A stretch of 64,000 nucleotides of DNA from Erwinia sp. HDF1-3R (GTDB lineage: Bacteria > Pseudomonadota > Gammaproteobacteria > Enterobacterales > Enterobacteriaceae): contig NZ_CP155071.1 of assembly GCF_039621855.1 (NCBI RefSeq), positions 4,464,001 through 4,528,000 on the forward strand. Direction: 5' to 3'. The position numbers and the translations under genes are program-made. Shown piece after piece: positions 1 through 9,109 of this stretch. Position 1 is the first letter of the stretch. The number at the start of each line of letters is the position of its first letter. The notes under the pieces were generated by a model, which saw nothing but the letters and a program-made list of their open reading frames with translations, did no database searches and was not told the DNA's origin.

Positions 1-123
1 TGTCACTGATTTAGCGGCATCATGCCCTTGTCGACCGCTTCGTTGCAGTTGCGGTTTTGCTTCCAGGGTCTACAGTGAAAGTTAACGTAGCTGTCCAAAA
101 ATGCGGTGGCGCACTGTATAAAA

Positions 124-1827
124 ATGGAAATTATCAACAGCCTGCTCGATAAAATCTATGACCATACCTTTCCCGCCGCCTGTCGGGAAAGGCTGACAGA
201 AAGCATTCAACATACCCGCAGCGCCATCAACCACCCGCGCAAGGCCCACTGGGATGAAAAAGATGTGGTGCTGATAACCTATGCCGATCAGTTTCGTGAA
301 AGTGATGCCCCCACTCTGCAAACCTTCTGCCGTTTTTATCAGCGCTATCTTCACGCCAGCTTTAACCTGGTTCACCTGCTGCCTTTTTTTCCCTGGTCGT
401 CCGACGATGGTTTTTCGGTAATGGATTACCATCAGGTCAGCCCGGCCTGTGGCGAATGGTCCGATGTCGCCGCGCTGCATCAGCGCGTCCGGCTGATGTT
501 TGATTTCGTCTGCAACCACATGTCAGCGCACAGCGCCTGGTTCAAACACTATCTGGCAATGGATCCCGGCTGGGATGATTTCTTTATCAGTATGCCCCCG
601 GCGACCGATCTCAGCAGCGTCACCCGGCCAAGAACCTCCCCTCTGCTCACCCCTTTTACGCTGGCCGATGGCAGCACGCGGTTTATCTGGACGACTTTTA
701 GCGCGGACCAGATTGACCTTAACTTCGCCAATCCCAGGGTGCTGGTGATGATGGTGGAGGTGCTGCTGGACTATCTGGCGAAGGGGGCAGACTATGTCCG
801 GCTGGATGCAGTGGGCTATATGTGGAAAACCCCCGGTACCGCCTGCATTCATCTGGAAAAAACCCATCTGCTGGTTAAATTATTTCGCGCTATCGCCGGT
901 GAGGTCGCACCCGGTACGGTGATTGTGACGGAAACCAATGTGCCGCACCGGGACAATATCAGCTATTTTGGCAACGGGCAGGACGAGGCGCAGATGGTGT
1001 ATCAGTTTTCGCTGCCGCCGCTGGTACTGCATGCCATCCATTACGGTTCGTCCCGCGCGCTGAAGCAGTGGGCCAGCTCGCTGCCAGCGGGCGACGGCAG
1101 GACCACCTATTTCAATTTTTTGGCTTCCCATGATGGCATCGGTCTGAATCCACTGAGGGGGCTTTTACCTGAGACGGAAATAGTGTCGCTGGTGCGGGAT
1201 CTGGCGATGGAAGGCGCGCTGATTTCTTATAAAAATAACCCTGACGGCACCGCCAGTCCCTATGAAATTAACGTCACCTATATGGACGCACTAAACAGCA
1301 AAGAGGAGAGTGACGATATTCGCCTGCAACGCTTTATGCTGGCGCATGCGCTACTGCTGGCTTTCCCTGGCGTTCCCGCGATATATATTCAGAGTATTCT
1401 CGGCTCGCGGAATGATATGGCGGGGGTTAAGGCGGCGGGGCATAACCGGGCGGTTAACCGCGAGAAATATGCGCTCCACGACATTGAAGCGGCGCTCGCC
1501 AATAAGCAAACGCTGCGCCATCGGGTTTATTACGCACTCAGCGGACTGATTCAGCTGCGGATCCGACAGCCTGCCTTGCACCCTGATAATCCAATGACGG
1601 TACTGGCGAGCGATAATGCCCTGTTTATTTTCCGCAGGCAGGCAGTTAAGGGGGGGGAGGCTTTGCTTTGTGTTTACAACCTCAGCAGTCGGGAAATAAC
1701 CTTGGCACCGCCGGAGAGCGAACGCTACCGTGATATTTATCACAATGTCATTATAGAGAGCGAGGCGGAACTGACGCTGGCCCCATGGCACTGGCTGTGG
1801 CTGGAAAGCTGCCCACAACGGGCCTGA
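124..1827 (+). CDS. GH13_18 sugar phosphorylase, glucosylglycerate phosphorylase-like (YcjM family)
   Basis: This 567-residue protein belongs to the sucrose-phosphorylase branch of glycoside hydrolase family 13 (GH13_18), enzymes that split an alpha-glucoside with phosphate to give glucose-1-phosphate. Residues visible are the nucleophile Asp228 in RLDAVGYMW, the acid/base Glu270 in VTETNVPH and the third acid Asp337 in ASHDGIG. It resembles E. coli YcjM, a glucosylglycerate phosphorylase, over its full length, so glucosylglycerate is the first guess and sucrose the alternative. The ATG at 124 matches the YcjM start; an upstream in-frame GTG at 106 is possible, and neither has a clear ribosome site. 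A run of eight G (1650-1657) lies in the reading frame. No transporter or regulator is adjacent within the window. Confidence 0.85.
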   Translation: MEIINSLLDKIYDHTFPAACRERLTESIQHTRSAINHPRKAHWDEKDVVLITYADQFRESDAPTLQTFCRFYQRYLHASFNLVHLLPFFPWSSDDGFSVMDYHQVSPACGEWSDVAALHQRVRLMFDFVCNHMSAHSAWFKHYLAMDPGWDDFFISMPPATDLSSVTRPRTSPLLTPFTLADGSTRFIWTTFSADQIDLNFANPRVLVMMVEVLLDYLAKGADYVRLDAVGYMWKTPGTACIHLEKTHLLVKLFRAIAGEVAPGTVIVTETNVPHRDNISYFGNGQDEAQMVYQFSLPPLVLHAIHYGSSRALKQWASSLPAGDGRTTYFNFLASHDGIGLNPLRGLLPETEIVSLVRDLAMEGALISYKNNPDGTASPYEINVTYMDALNSKEESDDIRLQRFMLAHALLLAFPGVPAIYIQSILGSRNDMAGVKAAGHNRAVNREKYALHDIEAALANKQTLRHRVYYALSGLIQLRIRQPALHPDNPMTVLASDNALFIFRRQAVKGGEALLCVYNLSSREITLAPPESERYRDIYHNVIIESEAELTLAPWHWLWLESCPQRA

Positions 1828-1835
1828 GGGGAGTC

Positions 1836-1856
1836 GGGCGGGGGGAGACCCCGCCC
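1836..1856. terminator. GC-rich hairpin between convergent genes
   Basis: A perfect 8 bp stem (GGGCGGGG / CCCCGCCC, loop GGAGA) lies 8 bases after the phosphorylase stop and 6 bases beyond the stop of the convergent DUF1471 gene. There is no clean T tract on either strand, so the terminator role is inferred from position. Confidence 0.5.
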
Positions 1857-1862
1857 GCCATA

Positions 1863-2132
1863 TTATTTATAAACGTCTGCAACGGCGCTGAATTTACCGT
1901 GCTCACGACCGGCGATAATCAGATAGTATTTACCGCCTTTCTCATCAGCCAGTTTGGATAACGCATGTTTGGCATCCATCGGTGACGTCGTTTCCGCCGT
2001 CGTATTGACCGTGCCAATTTTTTCCAGCTTCATGCTTTTCACTTCTTCTTTGGTGACTTCTTTTGCCGCAAAGGCACCGAAAGAAACAGAACCCATCACT
2101 AAAGCAATCGCAACAGTTTTAATCATTTTCAT
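1863..2132 (-). CDS. DUF1471 (YhcN/BhsA/McbA family) periplasmic protein
   Basis: Small secreted protein of 89 residues: a signal peptide (residues 1 to about 22, ending SFGAFAA), then one YhcN-type domain ending in VADVYK, the usual carboxy terminus of this family. Relatives (BhsA, McbA, YhcN) are induced by stress and affect biofilm formation, peroxide tolerance or outer-membrane permeability; which role applies here cannot be told from sequence. The ATG at 2132 has GGAG eight bases upstream and is preferred to the TTG one codon before. The gene stands alone, convergent with the phosphorylase gene. Confidence 0.85.
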   Translation of the reverse strand: MKMIKTVAIALVMGSVSFGAFAAKEVTKEEVKSMKLEKIGTVNTTAETTSPMDAKHALSKLADEKGGKYYLIIAGREHGKFSAVADVYK

Positions 2133-2303
2133 CAAAGATACTCCAGTTAATATTGTTGTAAGGAATAAGCAGCCGCTTGATGATCAGACAGGGAGGAAAC
2201 CCGGGCCCGCTCCCTGGACAGCTCAGAGGTAAAAGTAAGCGCCCCTGCTCACCTCACTGATTATTACCGGAAACGAATAAATTGCCAGTTTTGTAAGCGA
2301 AAA

Positions 2304-3080
2304 TTAATGGGGGATTTCAAGGGCGAATTCCTTAAGTCGATCGCAAAAAACGTCCGGGTGGGAAATAAAGGGCGCGTGTGCCGCTTTTTCAATAATAACC
2401 GACCGGCTGCCGGGCCATGCTTTATCCAGCACTGGCGCTATCCGGCGCGGGACCAGGCCATCAAGGGCGCCATAAATACGCAGCAGCGGCACGCTGAGCG
2501 TCAACATTTCCTGGCGCAGATCGAGGGTGCGCAGCGTTTCCAGCCCGCCATTCAATACTTCAACCGACGGGGATGGCAGGGCCAGTACCACGCTCTTTAA
2601 CAGGCGCGCATCCTGACGGGCCGATTCCGTACCCAGCGTTTGCAGGGCAAGAAACCGCTCAACGGTGCGCTGAAAATTTTCGCTAAGCTGGTGCTGAAAG
2701 CCGCTTAGCGTTTCAGGCCTGATGCCAGGCCACTCCTCTTCGGCGGTGAAACAGGGTGATGACGCCACGCTAACCAGTCCGGCTACGCGCCCGGGGTGCA
2801 GCAGCGCCATTTTGCTGGCGACCAGGCCACCCAGTGACCAGCCCAGCCATATCGCCCGCGCAGGAGCCTGCGGCAACAGAGTTTCAACCATCTCCTCAAC
2901 GTGCATCGGCGGAAAGGCCTGGCTGCGACCGTAGCCCGGCAGATCGACCAGATGCAGACGAAAATGAGGGCTGAGCCGCGCAATGAGATGCTGCCATACG
3001 CCCGCATTCAGCCCCCACCCGTGCAGCATCACAAGATCGCGATCGCCGTCGCCGATAGTCTGCCAGTAAAGCTGAGTCAT
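2304..3080 (-). CDS. bioH: pimeloyl-[acyl-carrier protein] methyl ester esterase BioH
   Basis: Alpha/beta hydrolase of 258 residues that removes the methyl ester from pimeloyl-ACP, ending the synthesis of the biotin pimelate arm. The catalytic triad is visible as Ser82 in GWSLGG, Asp207 in YGALDGLVP and His235 in KAAHAPF, the same positions as in E. coli BioH; the oxyanion region HGWGLN is at residues 20-25. It is divergently transcribed from gntX with only 34 bases between the starts, the standard enterobacterial arrangement, so the two promoters must overlap. Other biotin genes are not in the window. Confidence 0.96.
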   Translation of the reverse strand: MTQLYWQTIGDGDRDLVMLHGWGLNAGVWQHLIARLSPHFRLHLVDLPGYGRSQAFPPMHVEEMVETLLPQAPARAIWLGWSLGGLVASKMALLHPGRVAGLVSVASSPCFTAEEEWPGIRPETLSGFQHQLSENFQRTVERFLALQTLGTESARQDARLLKSVVLALPSPSVEVLNGGLETLRTLDLRQEMLTLSVPLLRIYGALDGLVPRRIAPVLDKAWPGSRSVIIEKAAHAPFISHPDVFCDRLKEFALEIPH

Positions 3081-3114
3081 CCGTTAATATCCTGTTTTTG
3101 CCATGGAGGCCGCT

Positions 3115-3798
3115 ATGCTATCAATCCCTGCCCTCTGTTGGCTATGCCAGATGCCGTTAGCCATCGCCCATCATGGCTGCTGTAGCCTGTGCCTGCGCCA
3201 CCTGCCCCGTCTGCCCCCGTGCTGCCCACGCTGCGGATTGCCCGCTCTGCATGAGGGAACCCCCTGTGGTCGCTGCCTGGTCCACCCCCCGGCCTGGAGC
3301 AGGATCGTTGCGGTTTGCGACTGGCAGCCGCCCGTTAAGGCGCTGGTTAAGCGCCTGAAGTTTTACCGCATCACCGCGCTTTCGCTGATGCTGGCCAGGC
3401 TGATGCTGCTCGCCTGGCTCGCCGCCCGCCGTCAGCACGGGCTGCGTAGACCTGATGTGATGATGACGGTACCGTTACAGAAGAATCGCGCCTGGCAGCG
3501 GGGCTTTAATCAGATGGATGACATCGCCCGCTACCTGGCCCACTGCTGCGGCTGCCGCTATCTCCCCGCGGCTCTTAAACGCACCCGTAAGGCAAAAATC
3601 CAGCACCGCTTAACTGCATCTGCACGGCGGCGTAATTTACGCGGTGCATTCAGGGTTGAAATTGACGTCAGGGAGCGGCATATCACTCTGCTGGACGATG
3701 TGGTCACCACGGGCAGTACCGCTCAGGAAATTAGCCGCATACTGCTGGCCGCCGGTGCGGCCAGCGTAGAGATATGGTGCCTGTGCCGAACCTTGTAG
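3115..3798 (+). CDS. gntX: ComF-family phosphoribosyltransferase-like protein GntX
   Basis: A 227-residue ComF family protein. The amino end carries CxxC pairs (CWLC, CSLC, CPRC, CGRC within residues 8-55) resembling a zinc ribbon, and the carboxy half carries the type I PRTase signature LLDDVVTTGST. The E. coli homologue (also called YhgH) is required for using DNA as a nutrient; its reaction is unknown and the name GntX is historical. The ATG at 3115 is chosen because GGAGG lies five bases upstream and the protein then aligns with E. coli from residue 1; the ATG at 3103 has no such site. It precedes nfuA by 58 bases on the same strand. Confidence 0.93.
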   Translation: MLSIPALCWLCQMPLAIAHHGCCSLCLRHLPRLPPCCPRCGLPALHEGTPCGRCLVHPPAWSRIVAVCDWQPPVKALVKRLKFYRITALSLMLARLMLLAWLAARRQHGLRRPDVMMTVPLQKNRAWQRGFNQMDDIARYLAHCCGCRYLPAALKRTRKAKIQHRLTASARRRNLRGAFRVEIDVRERHITLLDDVVTTGSTAQEISRILLAAGAASVEIWCLCRTL

Positions 3799-3856
3799 AG
3801 CGTCGGCGATGGGCGTATTATAACCAACTAAATTAGTCAACTATTGAGCAATCGCC

Positions 3857-4432
3857 ATGATCCGAATTACTGATTCTGCGCAAGAGCACTTTGCAAAACT
3901 GCTTTCGAAACAGGAAGAGGGCACCCAGATCCGCGTATTCGTTATTAATCCGGGTACGCCGACCGCGGAATGTGGCGTCTCTTACTGTCCACCCGATGCC
4001 ATTGAAGCCACCGATACTGAACTTAAGTTCGACAAGCTTTCGGCCTTTGTTGACGAACTGAGCGCGCCGTACCTGGACGACGCTGAAATCGACTTCGTTA
4101 CCGATAATCTGGGTTCTCAGCTTACGCTTAAGGCACCCAATGCCAAGATGCGTAAGGTCAGTGATGACGCCCCGCTTATCGAGCGCGTGGAGTACCAGCT
4201 ACAGGCACAAATTAACCCGCAGCTGGCCAGCCACGGCGGCAAGGTTTCGCTGATGGAAATTACCGACGACGGCTACGCTATTCTGCAATTCGGCGGCGGC
4301 TGTAACGGCTGTTCAATGGTTGACGTGACCCTGAAAGAAGGCATCGAAAAAGAGCTGCTGGTGGCCTTCCCTGAACTTAAGGGCGTGCGCGACCTGACCG
4401 AGCATCAGCGCGGCGAGCACTCTTTCTACTAA
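3857..4432 (+). CDS. nfuA: Fe-S biogenesis protein NfuA
   Basis: Iron-sulfur carrier of 191 residues, the same length as E. coli NfuA. Residues 1 to about 100 form a degenerate A-type carrier domain; the Nfu domain follows with the cluster-binding pair Cys149 and Cys152 in GGGCNGCSM, where two monomers hold a [4Fe-4S] cluster for delivery to client enzymes under oxidative stress or iron limitation. It follows gntX as in E. coli. Its stop codon lies four bases from the stop codon of malQ on the other strand, leaving no room for a separate terminator. Confidence 0.97.
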   Translation: MIRITDSAQEHFAKLLSKQEEGTQIRVFVINPGTPTAECGVSYCPPDAIEATDTELKFDKLSAFVDELSAPYLDDAEIDFVTDNLGSQLTLKAPNAKMRKVSDDAPLIERVEYQLQAQINPQLASHGGKVSLMEITDDGYAILQFGGGCNGCSMVDVTLKEGIEKELLVAFPELKGVRDLTEHQRGEHSFY

Positions 4433-4436
4433 AACG

Positions 4437-6497
4437 TCACCGTCTGCGATCAACGTCTTTGATTAAGCGGTTAACGCGCGGATCGGCAAACATCTCCTCC
4501 AGCGTGGCGCTCAGTTTGCGCCGCCAGTTGGGGTACTGTTCGGTGGTTCCGGGAACGTTAACCGGCTTGTCCATATCGAGCCAGTCTTCCGGTTGCAGGC
4601 CGAGTAAAGCGCTTTCGCTATCAGCGATAAATCGCTGCATACCGCGATTCAGTTCGTGGCTCATTTTCATCCGGCTGGCTTTTTTACCGCTGTGCTTTGG
4701 CAGGCAGCCATACTGATGCAGCGCATTCAGCAGGGCCTGTTTCTGCCGGGCGCGGTCCTCATAAAGTCCGCGCAGGATGACTTTGTCCGGGTAAAGCCCC
4801 AGCCGCTCGCCCAGCGCCAGGTCATCTGCCGTCCAGAAACCCCGTAAGGTAGGCAAGTCGTGCGTCGTGGCGCTGGCCATTGACTGCCGTGGCCAGGCCT
4901 CGGGGGAACGGTAGCTGTCCTTATCCTGCTGCTCGAAATAGAGCACCTTCCACGAGTAGATACCGCTGTCCCTTAGCAGGGCGACGATCTCCTGTGGGAC
5001 GGTTCCCAGATCCTCCCCGATCACCATGCACTGGTTGCGCTGACTTTCCAGCGCCAGGATCGCCAGCAAATCCTCCACCGGGTAATGGACATAGGCACCA
5101 AAATTGGCCGTTTCCCCGGCGGGGATCCACCACAGGCGCAGCATTGACATAACATGATCGATGCGCAGGGCGCCGCAGCTCGCCATATTGGCTCGGATCA
5201 TGTCGATAAAGGGCTGGTAGCCGCGCGCGGCCATAACATGCGGATCCATCGGCGGCAGCCCCCAGTTTTGCCCAAGCGGGCCGAGGATATCCGGCGGCGC
5301 GCCAACCGACGCCCCCAGGCAGTAGAGCGCTCTGTCGCACCAGGTTTCCGCTCCGCCTTCTGAAACGCCAACCGCCAGATCGCGATATAATCCTACCGGC
5401 ATTCCCCGCTGCTGGCTAAGCTGCCAGCAGGCGTCAAACTGGCCTGCGGCCAGCCACTGAAGCCAGAGCCAGAAGCGGATATCCCGCTTATTTTGCTGAC
5501 AAAACTGCTGCACCGCCTGGCCGCCGGGATCCTGCATCACCTCCGGCCAGGCTGGCCAGCCCCAGCGTGCTGCATCCTCCTGCAGCATCGCACCATGCAG
5601 CGCATCGTAGGTCGCCTGCCACCAGAGACCTGATCCACCATCGACAATAAACGCCTCAAATTCGCTAACGGCCGGGTCATCTGCTGTGCGCTGCTCAAAC
5701 TGCTGCCAGGCATGCCGCAGGCCGGCAATTTTCAGCTCTGCCACCCGGGAGTAGTCCACCCAGTCGCTCTGTCTGGCCTTCGCCAGCTGCGCCTGGGTGT
5801 TTTTTTGCTGCCACCAGCGCTGAGCAGCGACGCTCTGCTGGAAGTCCGGCACCGCCGCTACGTCGATATAGAGCACATTCAGCCAGCGCCGTGATGAAGG
5901 GCTGTATGGACTGGCGTTTTCCGGGCTGGCAGGGTAAAGCGAATGAATTGGATTGAGTCCAATAAAGGCACCGCCGCGATCGGCAAGCTCCGCCAGCATC
6001 TGTCTCAGATCGCTGAAATCACCCATCCCCCAGTTACTTTCGGACCGCAGGGTGTAGAGCTGCACGCAGGCACCCCACAGCTTTGCCCCCTGCCGCAGCG
6101 GTTCAGGCTCGAAGCAGCGCGTTGGCGCGACGATAATCCGGCACGTCCAGTCTTTTTTACCCTGGTGAAGATGAAGCTGATGATAGCCAAACGGCAGGCT
6201 GCCCGGCAGCGGCAGCGCCTGGCCCGCACTTACCTGGCCACTGTATTCCCGTCCGCTTTCCAACACCAGCTGCCACTGATACTCGCCGCGTCCGGCAATA
6301 TCGACCTTTACGCTGCGCCGACGGGTAAACACTTTGCAGGCCGGGATCGGACCAGGCTTCGTCCTGCCAGCTTCAGACATTGCAGCCAGCAGGCGCTGAC
6401 GAACCTGATGGCTTATTGCCTCGGGTTCACCTTTTGCATTGATATAGTTTGCGGCTATTCCCGCTGCCGCTGAAGCCTGCTCAAACTTGTTATCCAT
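4437..6497 (-). CDS. malQ: 4-alpha-glucanotransferase (amylomaltase) MalQ
   Basis: GH77 enzyme of 686 residues (E. coli 694) that moves maltodextrinyl groups between maltodextrins, releasing glucose. Characteristic segments include WGMGDFSDLR, GLNPIHSLYPASPENASPYS, ALRIDHVMSMLRLWWIP with the nucleophile Asp, and GEDLGTVP with the acid/base Glu. The ATG at 6497 is chosen because AAGGA lies seven bases upstream; the open frame runs 31 codons further without family similarity. In E. coli malQ follows malP; here no malP precedes it and it stands alone next to nfuA, so linear dextrins may be handled by glgP or a malP elsewhere. Confidence 0.95.
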   Translation of the reverse strand: MDNKFEQASAAAGIAANYINAKGEPEAISHQVRQRLLAAMSEAGRTKPGPIPACKVFTRRRSVKVDIAGRGEYQWQLVLESGREYSGQVSAGQALPLPGSLPFGYHQLHLHQGKKDWTCRIIVAPTRCFEPEPLRQGAKLWGACVQLYTLRSESNWGMGDFSDLRQMLAELADRGGAFIGLNPIHSLYPASPENASPYSPSSRRWLNVLYIDVAAVPDFQQSVAAQRWWQQKNTQAQLAKARQSDWVDYSRVAELKIAGLRHAWQQFEQRTADDPAVSEFEAFIVDGGSGLWWQATYDALHGAMLQEDAARWGWPAWPEVMQDPGGQAVQQFCQQNKRDIRFWLWLQWLAAGQFDACWQLSQQRGMPVGLYRDLAVGVSEGGAETWCDRALYCLGASVGAPPDILGPLGQNWGLPPMDPHVMAARGYQPFIDMIRANMASCGALRIDHVMSMLRLWWIPAGETANFGAYVHYPVEDLLAILALESQRNQCMVIGEDLGTVPQEIVALLRDSGIYSWKVLYFEQQDKDSYRSPEAWPRQSMASATTHDLPTLRGFWTADDLALGERLGLYPDKVILRGLYEDRARQKQALLNALHQYGCLPKHSGKKASRMKMSHELNRGMQRFIADSESALLGLQPEDWLDMDKPVNVPGTTEQYPNWRRKLSATLEEMFADPRVNRLIKDVDRRR

Positions 6498-6717
6498 TGT
6501 CCCGTCCTTACGGTTTGCCCTGCCTGACAGGCGTTGATCATGATGAAAAGCGCGTTCCGCGCTGTGGCTCACCGTTGATAAAAAACACAATTACAGGCTC
6601 TTACAGTTAAGACCGGATCGGATAAAAAAGCTTCCCGGCGGAGAAGATATTCTGGTGTGAAGGCAACGTTCTGAAAGCGGAGCAGCATCCATGCTACAAC
6701 TTGATAAGGGTCAAACT

Positions 6718-7476
6718 TCAGCAAAGCTCAAGATGCACATCATGCTGTTCAATCATCTTCAGCACGCCAGGGGGCGGGGCTTCGTCGGTAAACAGATAAT
6801 CGATCAGGCCCATATCCCCCAGATTGATCATCGCATTGCGGCCAAACTTGGAGTGGTCGACCGCCAGCATCACGCAGCGTGAGTTCTCGATAATTGCCCG
6901 CTTGGTGCGCACCTCGTGGTAGTCGAAATCAAGCAGCGAGCCATCCATATCAATACCGCTAATGCCCAGAATGCCGTAATCCAGGCGGAACTGGGAGATA
7001 TAGTCCAGCGTCGCTTCGCCGATGATACCGCCATCACGGGTGCGTACCTCGCCGCCAGCGATAATCAGGCTGAAGTCGGGTTTCGACATAAGCAGCATCG
7101 CCACGTTGAGGTTATTCGTCACCACCCGCAGATTGCTGTGATTAAGCAGCGCATGGGCCACCGCCTCGGGCGTGGTGCCAATATCAATAAACAGAGAGGC
7201 ACCATCGGGAATGTGGCTGGCGACCCGCTGGGCGATACGCGCCTTTTCCGCCGACCACATTCTCTTGCGATCCTGCCAGGCCGTATTTTCCGAGCTGGAC
7301 GGCAGGGCCGCGCCGCCATGATGACGCTGAATTTTGTTCTGTTCAGCCAGATCGTTCAGATCGCGGCGAATCGTTTGTGGGCTGACGGTAAAATGCTCCA
7401 CCAGCTCCTCCGTACTGACATACCCCTGACGACGCACCAGCTCGATGATGGCGTCATGACGTTGCGTCTGCTTCAC
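6718..7476 (-). CDS. glpR: glycerol-3-phosphate regulon repressor GlpR
   Basis: DeoR-family repressor of 252 residues, the E. coli GlpR length. The amino-terminal winged helix-turn-helix (YVSTEELVEHFTVSPQTIRRDL, residues 19-40) binds glp operators; the carboxy domain binds glycerol-3-phosphate, which releases DNA. It is the last gene of the glpE-glpG-glpR set, 44 bases after glpG. An operator matching its consensus lies in front of glpD at 9058-9076, so the regulatory pair is intact in this window. Confidence 0.96.
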   Translation of the reverse strand: MKQTQRHDAIIELVRRQGYVSTEELVEHFTVSPQTIRRDLNDLAEQNKIQRHHGGAALPSSSENTAWQDRKRMWSAEKARIAQRVASHIPDGASLFIDIGTTPEAVAHALLNHSNLRVVTNNLNVAMLLMSKPDFSLIIAGGEVRTRDGGIIGEATLDYISQFRLDYGILGISGIDMDGSLLDFDYHEVRTKRAIIENSRCVMLAVDHSKFGRNAMINLGDMGLIDYLFTDEAPPPGVLKMIEQHDVHLELC

Positions 7477-7520
7477 ATAGCTCTCCTGTTTTCGCGACCG
7501 TGCCCGCTATACCTACAGGC

Positions 7521-8339
7521 TCATTTGACATTACGGGTATCAACAAAGGCCATTGCCAGCCCCACCAGCAGCCCGGTCACATGCGCGGCGTTGGCAATGG
7601 ACAGCCCAAACCACCCCATATAGCCTACCACCAGCCAGACCACCGCGAAGACCATCATCCCACGCTCCAGATACACGCCGCTATCGGGATCGCGCTCGCC
7701 TCTGAGCCAGGCATAGCCCATCAGCGCATAGACCGCGCCGGAGAGTCCGCCAAACATTACGCCGCTGAAGCGGGACTGCATCCAGCCGCTGAGCAGGGCG
7801 GATATCACCAAAATCACAAAGAGCTTACCGGCCCCGAGACGTTTTTCAATGGCCCCGCCGAGATACCACCACCACAGCAGATTGAAAGCGATATGGAGAA
7901 ACGAGAAGTGCAGCAGAGCCGGGGTAAACCAGCGCCACAGCTGAAAATGCTGGTTTTCATTGGGCCACGCCAGCCACGACATGACGGTTTGATCGCCCAG
8001 CAGCTGCATCAGGATAAAAACCAGGACACAAAGACCGATAACCGTCAGCGTAAGCGGTCCCGCGCGCTGGGTGATGTTAGCCATCAGCGACGATCCCTGA
8101 TAGCGAAGGCCGCTGGAGGTGGTGCCAGAGTGCCAGCTCGCGGCCTGGTAGCGTGGGTGATTAGGATCGCGGATAAACCGCTCAAGTTCGCTTTCAACCA
8201 GGCTGACCCTGGTATCATCATCCAGCCACAGGATGCTTTGGTTCTCGTGTTCAATCCTGATCGCTACGCCCTGGGTAGCCATATAATCCACAAAGGCCTG
8301 CGCCATACGGGGATTGGAAAATTCAGTAATGCGCATCAT
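7521..8339 (-). CDS. glpG: rhomboid intramembrane serine protease GlpG
   Basis: Inner-membrane protease of 272 residues (E. coli 276). A cytosolic amino domain (residues 1 to about 85) precedes six membrane helices. The catalytic dyad is Ser200 in [13 protein letters not shown] and His253 in ANAAHVTGL, equivalent to Ser201 and His254 of E. coli; the L1 loop motif [12 protein letters not shown] and [10 protein letters not shown] are also present. It lies between glpE and glpR; the 218-base spacer towards glpE is enlarged by an ERIC element. Confidence 0.96.
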   Translation of the reverse strand: MMRITEFSNPRMAQAFVDYMATQGVAIRIEHENQSILWLDDDTRVSLVESELERFIRDPNHPRYQAASWHSGTTSSGLRYQGSSLMANITQRAGPLTLTVIGLCVLVFILMQLLGDQTVMSWLAWPNENQHFQLWRWFTPALLHFSFLHIAFNLLWWWYLGGAIEKRLGAGKLFVILVISALLSGWMQSRFSGVMFGGLSGAVYALMGYAWLRGERDPDSGVYLERGMMVFAVVWLVVGYMGWFGLSIANAAHVTGLLVGLAMAFVDTRNVK

Positions 8340-8379
8340 CGCCGTGGAAGTCCCTGTTTATCATCAAAAAAGAACAGTA

Positions 8380-8506
8380 TATACCCTAAATAATTCGAGT
8401 TGCAGGAAGGCGGCAAGAGAGTGGATCCCCGGGAGCTTAAAAAGGTAAATGACTGGGGTGAGTGAACGCAGCCAACACCCCTGCAACCTGAAATTTGACG
8501 GGGATA
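8380..8506 (+). repeat. ERIC (IRU) element
   Basis: About 127 bases matching the enterobacterial repetitive intergenic consensus in order: TATACCCTAAATAATTCGAG, TTGCAGGAAGGCGGCAAG, GAGCTTA and TGACTGGGGTGAGTGAACGC, ending GACGGGGATA. The 127-base length is the typical full ERIC length. It lies between glpE and glpG, both minus strand, so it is transcribed with the operon and can fold into a long hairpin in the mRNA. Confidence 0.93.
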
Positions 8507-8557
8507 TCTTACTGTTTTACCGGGTACAGGCTGTTACACCCAACCTGCGCTCACCCC

Positions 8558-8884
8558 TTATGCCAGGCTTTCCACCCGCAGCGGGAAAGCGGCCTGCCAG
8601 GCCTCGAACCCGCCATCTACGCTGTAGACCTCAGTAAAACCCTGAGTCAGCAGGTACTGCGCCGCACTTTTACTGCTGATGCCGTGGTAACACATGACCA
8701 GCACCGGCGTGGCCACATCGGTCTGTTCAATAAAGGCACTCAGTGAGTGATTAGTCAGGTGGATCGCACCGGTGGCGTGTGCCACCGCATAGCTTTGCGG
8801 ATCGCGTATATCGACCATCTGCGCCTGTTTTTCGATTAGCTGTGCCTGGGCCTGCTGCACGCTGATGCACTGAAATTGATCCAT
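8558..8884 (-). CDS. glpE: thiosulfate sulfurtransferase GlpE
   Basis: Single-domain rhodanese of 108 residues, the E. coli GlpE length, which transfers sulfane sulfur from thiosulfate to cyanide or thioredoxin. The active-site Cys65 sits in the loop MCYHGISS, and the rhodanese signature [20 protein letters not shown] is at residues 24-43. The ATG at 8884 starts the protein at MDQFQC as in E. coli; the open frame reads 39 codons further but that part matches nothing. It is first in glpEGR and divergent from glpD. Confidence 0.95.
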   Translation of the reverse strand: MDQFQCISVQQAQAQLIEKQAQMVDIRDPQSYAVAHATGAIHLTNHSLSAFIEQTDVATPVLVMCYHGISSKSAAQYLLTQGFTEVYSVDGGFEAWQAAFPLRVESLA

Positions 8885-8986
8885 GATGGTGTCCCGTAAG
8901 AGCGAAATAAGATCCATTGTAACGCGAACGATGAAGACTATAACCCGGATAGCCGCAGGGTTAATCCTCTTTTCTGGGGGCAATTT

Positions 8987-9002
8987 TGTTACCTGCATCA
9001 CG
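8987..9002. promoter_or_regulatory. possible CRP site upstream of glpD
   Basis: TGTTA-N6-TCACG matches eight of ten bases of the CRP core TGTGA-N6-TCACA and lies in the glpE-glpD divergent region, where E. coli glpD is known to be CRP-activated. Assigned by eye only. Confidence 0.45.
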
Positions 9003-9057
9003 CATAAATGTTTTTATTCGGTTAACGCTGGCATCAATGTTGGTTTGCGATTATTAT

Positions 9058-9096
9058 TGTGCTCGAAAACGAACATTTGAGAACTATTCCGAACAT
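9058..9096. promoter_or_regulatory. GlpR operator region of glpD
   Basis: TGTGCTCG-AAAA-CGAACAT (9058-9076) matches the GlpR palindrome (ATGTTCG-N4-CGAACAT). A second exact CGAACAT half-site follows 20 bases later (9090-9096) with a poor left partner, suggesting a weaker tandem operator ending just before the ribosome binding site. Confidence 0.82.
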
Positions 9097-9109
9097 CGGA
9101 GGGGATGAC

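Noticed and set aside
1..105. A gene or insertion-sequence end at the left edge
   Set aside because: No frame of useful length, no ribosome site pattern and no recognised element could be supported in these bases.
7500..8393. 297-codon plus-strand frame opposite glpG
   Set aside because: Shadow of glpG; ends in the ERIC element and has no recognisable domains.
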